Position numbers and translations under genes: made by a program
DNA from: JAPPLB01 sp965218555
Lineage (GTDB): Bacteria > Acidobacteriota > Terriglobia > Bryobacterales > UBA6623
Assembly (NCBI GenBank): GCA_965218555.1
Contig: OZ244625.1
Span: 2,666,001-2,730,000 of the forward strand
Length of the DNA: 64,000 bases
Direction of reading: 5' to 3'
The notes under the pieces: model-generated
Told to the model about the DNA's origin: nothing
Databases searched by the model: none
Seen by the model: only the letters and a program-made list of their open reading frames with translations
Part shown: piece by piece, positions 24,189 through 30,607 of the stretch
How positions within the stretch are numbered: the first letter of the stretch is position 1
Layout: each line of letters starts with the position of its first letter

Positions 24189-24944
24189 CTAGCATTCCAC
24201 CCATGTCCTGTTCTCAATATCAATCCGGTACTGTAGGATCCCGCGACTGGTCAGCAATTTCGGGTCGATGGGAACGGCGGCGAATTTGTTGTGGTAAACA
24301 TGCAGTTTGAGTTTCCGGTCCGGCCCCGTGACCACTAGGGCACCGATGGCGCTTATCGAAGTGTTGGTTTCTTCCGTCATCTTCTTTTTCGGCCCGAGCC
24401 TAGCGCCTGTAATGTAGGACTCCTTGGAAAAATCCCGCGGGATGGCCATGTCTAGAACCATCTGACCGTACATTGCCGTCATGATTTTGTGATTGGAAAG
24501 GTGTCCGGCGATTTGGCCATTGTCGAAGAGAACCAGCATCCCGGGATGGCGACCGGCGGTTCGCGCCTTGATTTGAGGCGAAGAGTCCTGGATTTTCTTT
24601 CGGATACGGGCACCTGGCTCCTCATCGAGAACTGTTAAGGAGCCACATTCCTCCATTAGCCGATCCGCTTCCCGTTCGTCCTTGTTCTTCGTGAATTCCT
24701 TCACCTCGGCAATGATCGTTTGGCCGTCGATAACCAACTTGCAGTCCGGGGTCTTCTCAGGCTCTTCCTGGATGCGCACACAGTGGATTCCGACGCGCTT
24801 GCAGTAATCCTCAAACAGCAATTCCGACACCGGCCGTCCGGTCTCTGATGCGCTCTGGTGGACTCGTTCGTAATATTCGCGCATGTAGCAGCCGATCGGG
24901 ATTGACAGCAGAAGACTCCGCAGCGGGGTCAGGGTCACCACCAT
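24189..24944 (-). CDS. PD-(D/E)XK nuclease-like protein of unknown role
   Basis: About 251 residues from the ATG at 24944; a GTG at 24968 and ATG at 24884 are alternatives. I do not recognise the family, but TPDCKLVIDGQTIIAEVKEF (about 65-84) has the PD...ExK arrangement (Asp67, Glu80, Lys82) of restriction-endonuclease folds, preceded by an acidic helix SELLFEDYCKRVG. The C-terminal half (MLVLFDNGQIAGHLS, ITGARLGPKKK) has no known motif. Same strand as the phage remains, AT-richer than neighbours, and placed next to a defence pair, so a defence nuclease is plausible but unproven. Confidence 0.55.
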   Translation of the reverse strand: MVVTLTPLRSLLLSIPIGCYMREYYERVHQSASETGRPVSELLFEDYCKRVGIHCVRIQEEPEKTPDCKLVIDGQTIIAEVKEFTKNKDEREADRLMEECGSLTVLDEEPGARIRKKIQDSSPQIKARTAGRHPGMLVLFDNGQIAGHLSNHKIMTAMYGQMVLDMAIPRDFSKESYITGARLGPKKKMTEETNTSISAIGALVVTGPDRKLKLHVYHNKFAAVPIDPKLLTSRGILQYRIDIENRTWVEC

Positions 24945-24964
24945 CTTCTCACTAAAAAGTGGGG

Positions 24965-25159
24965 TCACCCCCCCTCGGAATCAGCGCGGAGGCGGGCGAC
25001 GGTGCGGCGGGAAAGGCCGGTGGTGTGCTCGATGTCGCGGTCCGAGGGGCAGTGGCTGACGCAGGTAACGAGCTGGACGAGCGACTCGGGATCAACGCCC
25101 GCGTGCGATGATGGCAGTAAAAATCGCATATAATACGAGAATATGCTAATTTTTTTCAC
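24965..25159 (-). pseudogene. helix-turn-helix segment, copy 1
   Basis: The C-terminal part, SDRDIEHTTGLSRRTVARLR, is a clear HTH; the first 20 codons (MKKISIFSYYMRFLLPSS) look unrelated and are AT-rich, so the original N-terminus seems lost. DNA at 24986-25060 matches 27183-27257 and 30104-30180. Probably the end of a phage or island regulator; the three copies flank separate cassettes. Confidence 0.5.
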
Positions 25160-25200
25160 GTTCAGGCCTAACTTGGTAGGCTAGATGTCGAGTCGAAAGG
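25128..25200 (+). promoter_or_regulatory. regulatory region of the AAA/RloB pair
   Basis: GCATAT (25128-25133) and ATATGC (25143-25148) form an inverted repeat around a TATAAT box (25131-25136) and are followed by a T-run (25152-25158). A second small inverted repeat, CCTA/TAGG, lies at about 25169-25182. No good -35 is seen. AAAGGA at 25196-25201 is the ribosome site for the gene at 25208. The IR could be an operator. Confidence 0.4.
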
Positions 25201-25207
25201 AATCCTC

Positions 25208-26482
25208 ATGCTGCTACGCTTCGGCGTCTCCAACCATCTTTCGATACGTAATCTTCAGGAATTGTCGTTCGTTGCATCTTCGTTGAAGGACCCGGAGGAG
25301 GGGCTAATCGACTGTGCGGCTGTGCACAGATCGCTTGTGCCGGCAATCGTGATTTACGGCGCCAATGCATCAGGAAAGAGCAATCTAGTTGCTGCGATGC
25401 AGACCATGCTGTCGATGATTTTGTTGTCTCACACCAAAGGGAAACCGGACGGAGGGGTGCCACGCCATCCCTTTAGACTCGACCCTGACAGCTCCCAGAA
25501 GCCATCACAATTCGATATTGACTTCGTCATCGACGGTGTGAGATATCACTACGGCTTTGAAGCATCCGACACTGCATTCGTGTCCGAATGGCTGTATGTT
25601 TTCCCCAGATCTCACCGCCGGACACTGTTCGAACGAGAAGGCGATGAATTCAGCTTCGGGCGCAGCCTGAGAGGGCCGAACAAGATCATTGCCAGCCTGA
25701 CAAGGCCCAATAGCTTGTTCCTGTCAGCAGCCGCCCAGAACGACCACGAGCAGCTCTCAAAAGTGTACGGGTATTTCGGTTCCATTGAAGGCTTCCGGGA
25801 AATCGCCGTCCCAGGCGCTATGGCTTCGGAGGAACTTGCTGAACAAGAGGTAGATGGCCGCGTGATCGACTTTCTCAAGAAGGTTGGCACCGGGATCATT
25901 GATCATCGGCGAAAGGAAACCGAGCTGTCTGAAAAAGAGCAAATGCTTCGGCGTGAGATAACAGCAATTTTTAGAAAGTTGGTAGACCCTTCGATCGAAG
26001 ATAAAACGGATGTGGAAGGCAAGCGGGTATCCATTGAATTCGCCCACCGTGGTCGAGACGGCGAGCGAGTCTATTTTGAACTGGACCATGAGAGCGCTGG
26101 CACGCGCCGGCTGTTGATCGTACTCGGTCTTGCATTTCGTGCAATTGACCAAGGCGTGCCGCTGTTCATCGACGAACTCGACGCCAGCCTGCACACTTAT
26201 GCTTGCGAGGAGGTGTTGAAATTATTCTGCTCGCGAAAGAACAACCCCAAGGGTGCACAACTGGTCGCAACGACCCATGACACGAACTTGATGCAGCCGC
26301 CTATTCTACGACGGGATCAGCTCTGGTTGACTCAAAAGGATACCGAGGGTGCAACACAGCTCTATCCGCTGACTGACATCCGAACCCGCAAGGGCGACAA
26401 AATCGAGAAAGGGTATCTTCAAGGGCGCTACGGCGCGGTCCCCTCCGACGAGCCCATCTTGACCAATGGGACGTCCACCTAA
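25208..26482 (+). CDS. AAA15/AbiLi-like ATPase (RloA-type)
   Basis: A 424-residue ABC/SMC-like ATPase. Walker A is YGANASGKSNL (about 50-60); the signature and Walker B region near ESAGTRRLLIVLGLAF and PLFIDELDASLH, then a switch-like VATTHDTNLM. This is the ATPase half of AbiL/RloAB-type abortive-infection pairs (AbiLi next to AbiLii/RloB); PARIS and OLD systems use related ATPases with Toprim partners. The start has AAAGGA 6 nt upstream. It overlaps the RloB gene by 17 bp. Flanked by HTH-segment copies 1 and 2. Confidence 0.88.
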   Translation: MLLRFGVSNHLSIRNLQELSFVASSLKDPEEGLIDCAAVHRSLVPAIVIYGANASGKSNLVAAMQTMLSMILLSHTKGKPDGGVPRHPFRLDPDSSQKPSQFDIDFVIDGVRYHYGFEASDTAFVSEWLYVFPRSHRRTLFEREGDEFSFGRSLRGPNKIIASLTRPNSLFLSAAAQNDHEQLSKVYGYFGSIEGFREIAVPGAMASEELAEQEVDGRVIDFLKKVGTGIIDHRRKETELSEKEQMLRREITAIFRKLVDPSIEDKTDVEGKRVSIEFAHRGRDGERVYFELDHESAGTRRLLIVLGLAFRAIDQGVPLFIDELDASLHTYACEEVLKLFCSRKNNPKGAQLVATTHDTNLMQPPILRRDQLWLTQKDTEGATQLYPLTDIRTRKGDKIEKGYLQGRYGAVPSDEPILTNGTST

Positions 26483-27158
26483 AACCGACAAACGGCCCAT
26501 TCCGGCCCTAAAGCGGCGCGGTCCCCTCCGTGAGCCGAAGCGGCGTTTCACACTCTTTTGCGAGGGTAGGAATACGGAACCGGCCTATTTCAAAGCGATC
26601 GAACGCGCCTATAGAAGCGCACAGATAGATGTGAAAATCGAGCCCGGCGCAGGGGTTCCCCACACCATTTCTAAAAGGGCTGTCAAGTTCGCCAAGTCTG
26701 TGGGGCTCGCTCGGAACAGCCGCCGCAAAAAGGATTCGTTCGAGAAGCGCGATGAGGTCTGGGCGGTGTTCGACCGAGACGCACACCCTCGTTTTCAAGA
26801 AGCGGTGGCGCTTTGCGATCAACACGGCATCAAAGTCGCTCGATCCAATCCGTGTTTTGAAGTCTGGCTGATCTTGCACGAGCGGGATTACAACAAGCCG
26901 AACCGCCGCGACAAAGTGCAAAGAGAGCTCCAGAAATTGCGATCAGACTATGACAAGAAAGGCTCAAAAACTCTTAATTGTGACGATCTGGTGACTCGGG
27001 TCCAAGTTGCCGAACAGCGTGGGGAAGAGCAGTTGAAACGTCGCGAGCAGGGGGGTGACCCATACGGTAACCCCTCAACAACCGTTGGTCGGCTGTGCCG
27101 AGCGATCCGTGAGGCCCATCAGAACGCAAAGCTAAAGCCGTTCCGCCTCTCCGCGTGA
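26466..27158 (+). CDS. RloB/AbiLii-like protein
   Basis: A 230-residue RloB-family protein: basic N-terminus (GRPPKTDKRPIPALKRRG), FTLFCEGRNTEPAYFKAIE (EGxxTE, Toprim-like Glu), VWAVFDRDAHPRFQEA (DxD) and NPCFEVWLILHE, the RloB hallmark. The family is thought to be a Toprim-like effector working with the adjacent ATPase. Overlaps the ATPase gene by 17 bp; the stop lies 25 bp before HTH-segment copy 2. Confidence 0.9.
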   Translation: MGRPPKTDKRPIPALKRRGPLREPKRRFTLFCEGRNTEPAYFKAIERAYRSAQIDVKIEPGAGVPHTISKRAVKFAKSVGLARNSRRKKDSFEKRDEVWAVFDRDAHPRFQEAVALCDQHGIKVARSNPCFEVWLILHERDYNKPNRRDKVQRELQKLRSDYDKKGSKTLNCDDLVTRVQVAEQRGEEQLKRREQGGDPYGNPSTTVGRLCRAIREAHQNAKLKPFRLSA

Positions 27159-27182
27159 GATGGCGTCAAAATCATCTACTTT

Positions 27183-27257
27183 TCTGAGGCGGGCGACGGT
27201 GCGGCGGGAGAGCCGGTGGTGCGGGCGACGTCGCGGTCAGGGAGGCCGCTGGCTGAG
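27183..27257 (-). pseudogene. helix-turn-helix segment, copy 2
   Basis: 75 bp closely matching 24986-25060 and 30104-30180. In translation it gives DRDVARTTG then, after a 1-bp deletion, SRRTVARLRK, so it is frameshifted. It separates the ATPase/RloB cassette from the TIR gene. The rest of 27159-27351 shows nothing recognisable. Confidence 0.6.
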
Positions 27258-27351
27258 GGTCAAATCATCCCCCAACAAAAGCTTGTCTGGGCAGTCGAGA
27301 AACTGCCTCGGATGCCCTAGACGACGATGGCAATTTTCGGGTTCAATTCTC

Positions 27352-29190
27352 CTATATGTCCCGAAAGCACGCGAAGTTGTCCGAGCCATCAGTCTGAATC
27401 GCATACCGGAAACGCAGTTCGTCCCTATCGTCCCCTCGGGTCTCGTTCAAAATGTTCAGCACCAGAACTGCTGCGTAGAATCCTTTCGTGTTACGCAGCA
27501 CGACAACCTGTGCAGTAGCCGGAGTTCGTGCGCGCGAAGAAAAATCCAATTCCTCAGCTTTCGTAATCTCGTGAATCGCAGATGCATCACGGGCGAGGGC
27601 CACACCGTTAATTGAAACCGGGTCGTTATACACATGAATTGAACGATTGCTTGCTTTCGACCACTTTGTTTCGAATTCTGTCTCACCTGAACCGATGATG
27701 TAGCGACCATTGAAATTACTGTAATCGAATACCACCTCGCCGACTGGAGATGTCATCCGGGATGGTGGCACATCCGAGGCCTTGCCGTCAAAAGCTGGGA
27801 TGTCGAGTTTCTCTGCAATTGCCCCCGACAATTCCGCCGGCGTGTAGTCGTCGGCCTTCAAGTAAAGTGTGGTATCCGGCAAGCCGTCTATCGGTGTATC
27901 ATCGAAGCGGACGGGAAGAACGCATTCAGTTTCTGACTTCAACATGCGGCTCAGCGCCGATCGCCGTTCATGTCGTGGCCAGGACTTAGTGGCATATTCC
28001 TTGGAGATGAACATCACGACATACGTGGCGCGTGCCGCATATATTTCGTGAAACGCCTCTGCCCCGTCCTGACCCCACAGCCACAGCTTTTCGAAGCCGT
28101 CATAAAACACTGCAACGGACCTTGCCGCAAGATGGCGCGCTACCTCTTCAACGTAGTCCCGTTGCTCGCCGGCGAACGATAACGCAACCTGATACTCTCT
28201 CTTTTTTACTCGTTTTTCTCTCCTCATGGTCGATTGTCTTCCAGAAGACCCGATCAGATTCTCAATGACCCTATTGGCTGCTGCCGGACCTTTTACCCAT
28301 ACTTCTTCTGAAATGGTCACCCTTTCCAATTCCATCTGAGAATCACCTGGCTTCCCAACCAGACGGGCTTCATACCAGTCCGTCCATACGCTCCATCTCT
28401 CCCGGGCAGGCAGATCATCTTTGAGCTTGGCCCACTGTCTGCTCGCCCAGACCGGTATGCGATCATGCCACAGCGCCAATTGCGGCAGATCTTCTACGGC
28501 CGTGCTGGCCTTGCCTTCTTTCTTCAAATCTTGCTCAAGAAAGACTGCATCGCGTTCCACCGCCTTCCAGAATTCGGAGACATGTGGCGGAGGCTCGATT
28601 TTCTCATCGTTATCACTTTCTACAGTTGAGTGAAACTCTTCGTAGCCATTGGCACCGTCAACTGCCCTGTGGGCAGCGCCTGCGGTCGCAACCGCAGATT
28701 CGTAAACAGCATCGATGCTAGCAATTCCTTTCTTGACATCGAGCATTTCAGTGGCCGCCTGTATCGCCTGAAAAATTGCATTGATAGCCTGTGAAGCTAC
28801 GCCGAGGGCATCCCTATCCATTTTGATTTTGTGAATGGCATGGTACGCTTCGGGGACTGCGTCAATCAAATCGATCTCGTCCAACCGCATCCCATAGAGG
28901 GTTTCCTCAGTCAGATCGCTTGCACTGCGAGCTGCGGCAAGAGCCGCAAAGGCCGCCTGTCGCATACCGCTGAATTGGTCAGGCCATGTGCCTGCAAAAC
29001 TTGTGGCAGCTAGTGCTCGCAAACTTGGCAGCACGAAGCGGGCTCGCAGCGACTCTTCATCTCTGTACGACGCATCCCGCAATATCGGCGCCACCCGCAA
29101 TGCGATTCGGGCCGCTAGCAAGCAGGCCCACTCGGGTGACTTCTCCGCCAGCCATTCGGAAAAACCTTTAGCGTCAGATATTTCAGTCAT
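27352..29190 (-). CDS. TIR-domain protein, putative defence NADase
   Basis: About 612 residues from ATG 29190 (preferred over GTG 29220, whose extra codons overlap the tail gene). Three parts: an N-terminal helical region (about 1-320) with the WSVWTDWYEARL...VWVKGPAAANRVIENLI module seen in various hypothetical proteins; a TIR domain at about 332-462 (YQVALSFAGEQRDYVEEVAR, VVMFISKEYA, Glu408 in RHERRSAL as likely catalytic Glu); and a C-terminal beta-rich domain (about 478-612; FDYSNFNGRYIIGSGE, SNRSIHVYNDP). TIR proteins of this type usually cleave NAD+ on phage sensing. It starts inside the end of the gpD fragment (8-bp overlap), as prophage cargo would. Confidence 0.8.
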   Translation of the reverse strand: MTEISDAKGFSEWLAEKSPEWACLLAARIALRVAPILRDASYRDEESLRARFVLPSLRALAATSFAGTWPDQFSGMRQAAFAALAAARSASDLTEETLYGMRLDEIDLIDAVPEAYHAIHKIKMDRDALGVASQAINAIFQAIQAATEMLDVKKGIASIDAVYESAVATAGAAHRAVDGANGYEEFHSTVESDNDEKIEPPPHVSEFWKAVERDAVFLEQDLKKEGKASTAVEDLPQLALWHDRIPVWASRQWAKLKDDLPARERWSVWTDWYEARLVGKPGDSQMELERVTISEEVWVKGPAAANRVIENLIGSSGRQSTMRREKRVKKREYQVALSFAGEQRDYVEEVARHLAARSVAVFYDGFEKLWLWGQDGAEAFHEIYAARATYVVMFISKEYATKSWPRHERRSALSRMLKSETECVLPVRFDDTPIDGLPDTTLYLKADDYTPAELSGAIAEKLDIPAFDGKASDVPPSRMTSPVGEVVFDYSNFNGRYIIGSGETEFETKWSKASNRSIHVYNDPVSINGVALARDASAIHEITKAEELDFSSRARTPATAQVVVLRNTKGFYAAVLVLNILNETRGDDRDELRFRYAIQTDGSDNFACFRDI

Positions 29191-29530
29191 TGATGACTCT
29201 ACATCGCTGTAAACTGTCACTTAAATCGCGATGTCTCAACATCAGAATACCGACACAGCCTCGTGTGGGTGACTCGGCCTCGATCCTGGTGAAGTAGCCG
29301 CTGCCGCTGATCTTGTGGCTGACGCGGGTGGTGATCCTTCGGCCGTTGACGCCGTTACGGAAGCCGGTCAGGGTGAGTGGGGTTCCCGTGCTGACGATAG
29401 GCACGCCTAGCTTGAGGGTCAGGCTGAGGACTCCCGGATCGCGGTTGAGGGCACCGAGGCGGGCCTGCACGGCCTTGCGGGCGGTCGCCTCGCGGGGGGC
29501 GTAGACCGGCTTGCGATAGATCCCCCTATA
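29183..29530 (-). pseudogene. P2-type late control protein gpD, C-terminal fragment
   Basis: About 115 codons: PVYAPREATARKAVQARLG, then LGVPIVSTGTPLTLTGFRNG and VNGRRITTRVSHKISGSGY plus FTRIEAES, the C-terminal end of P2-like gpD baseplate/tail proteins. Coding similarity begins abruptly near 29530 next to an AT-rich TATATATA stretch, so the N-terminal two thirds are gone. The last about 28 codons (RGCVGILMLRHRDLSDSL) look like readthrough into foreign sequence. Confidence 0.65.
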
Positions 29531-29610
29531 TATAAGAGGTGTAGGCTACGCAACAAGCGCGCGAAAGCCTTTGCTCGCAGTGTGGCGCTCGTGCGAAGGT
29601 GCAGCCCAGG

Positions 29611-30036
29611 CTAGCTTGTGAAGGTGCGTCGTAGCCTCGACACGATTCCCTCGCTGTAGCGAAGAAGCACGAGGGTGAAGTCGATCCGGCGCGGGGAGCC
29701 GTCAGCGTCGAAAACTCGACGGATCTCTTCGACCTGTTTGATGACCCATTGCCCCCAGACGCGCCCCGTTCCGTCGACCATGTACAACGGAACGCCTAGT
29801 GCAGCCTGTGCCTGCATGAGGGCGATCTGATGCAATCCGCCCTTGTAATGGGGGTAGATCACACCTCGCAGGATGATCGTTTGGTCGCCAGGACCAAGGT
29901 ACTGATGGCGCGGCGGCCCACCGAGAATGTCTTGGCGCACCCAGCGGTGCTCGACTTTGTGTAGGAAATCCTGATAAGCAGCGGTCGACAGACTGAAACG
30001 GAAAGCGCCCAGAATCATCATTAAATCCGACGGCAT
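29611..30036 (-). CDS. P2 gpU-like phage tail protein
   Basis: 141 residues, full length for the gpU tail-terminator family: MILGAFRFSLSTAAYQDF near the N-terminus, QYLGPGDQTIILRGVIYPHY, a GRVWGQWVIKQVEE strand and FTLVLLRY near the end. It has a strong ribosome site (GGAGG, 6-7 nt from ATG at 30036). The order gpU then gpD matches P2-like tail operons, but about 80 bp and the gpX gene expected between them are scrambled. A surviving piece of a contractile-tail prophage or tailocin. Confidence 0.85.
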   Translation of the reverse strand: MPSDLMMILGAFRFSLSTAAYQDFLHKVEHRWVRQDILGGPPRHQYLGPGDQTIILRGVIYPHYKGGLHQIALMQAQAALGVPLYMVDGTGRVWGQWVIKQVEEIRRVFDADGSPRRIDFTLVLLRYSEGIVSRLRRTFTS

Positions 30037-30058
30037 AGTGAGCCTCCTTCAGCTCAAC

Positions 30059-30226
30059 CTACTCACAGACCCCGTCAGCGGCGGCTACGCGCACCACCAC
30101 GCATCGGAGGCGTGCGACGGTGCGGCGGGAGAGGCCGGTGGTGCGTGCGACGTCGCGGCCCGAAAGGCCGCTCGCGATCAGGTTCAGCACCGCCTGGATC
30201 TCGCGCTCGCCATGCCTGACTGCCGG
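30059..30226 (-). pseudogene. helix-turn-helix segment, copy 3
   Basis: An open stretch GEREIQAVLNLIASGLSGRD then VARTTGLSRRTVARLRC ending TAG at 30059-30061; a complete HTH but without a start codon (a TAA lies just upstream). DNA at 30104-30180 matches copies 1 and 2. It ends 23 bp before the gpU start, so this copy may be closest to the original arrangement. Confidence 0.6.
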
Positions 30227-30357
30227 TTAACTCCCCATTTCGTATTTGGTGATGAAGGCCGTGTTTCGTGTTTCTGGTTTATTGTTTTTTCCCATCACGA
30301 GTCACGAGACACCAATCACGGCCTTAGCAGCTCGGCGTCTCCTCGGGGTCAGGCAGG

Positions 30358-30470
30358 CCCAAGCTTGCTCGCGCGCAATGGGGAATCTACCCGACGACGC
30401 TGCCCCATGTCTGCCACCGGCTTAGCGTCCCGCTGTGTCAACACGACTCGGGGGCTGACAATGAAGCAGT
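30358..30470 (+). pseudogene. decayed duplicate of the exonuclease 3' end
   Basis: Nucleotide similarity of about 85 percent by eye to 23152-23262: the same CTTGCTCGCGCGCAATGGGG start, then TCTACCCGACGACGCTGCC. Translation keeps ARAQWGIYPTTLPHVC and QHDSGAD before diverging. It has no start or catalytic Exo I/II motifs. A second short match, 30546-30582 to about 23463-23498 (the terminase relic), shows that the whole exonuclease/terminase junction was once duplicated. Confidence 0.75.
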
Positions 30471-30482
30471 GGATAGTGGATA

Positions 30483-30511
30483 GGGTCCATCCCCGCGCAT
30501 GCGGGGAACGG
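30483..30511 (+). CRISPR. solitary CRISPR repeat
   Basis: A single 29-bp unit, GGTCCATCCCCGCGCATGCG then GGGAAC, identical in its core to the repeats at 14893-14921. No second unit lies within 100 bp on either side, so there is no spacer. It sits between the duplicated exonuclease and terminase fragments, 15.5 kb from the array. Confidence 0.8.
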
Positions 30512-30607
30512 GACTGCGTAAACGTGCAGGCCGCCGTGAGATGGGAGTTCAGGCCACAGGCCGGCCGGCGGCGATGTTGGCGTTGCAGTGAAGGGCGCGC
30601 CGCGAGC

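Noticed and set aside
29471..29610. A gpX (LysM tail) gene expected between gpU and gpD
   Set aside because: Read in all frames; no gpX-like start or LysM pattern found.
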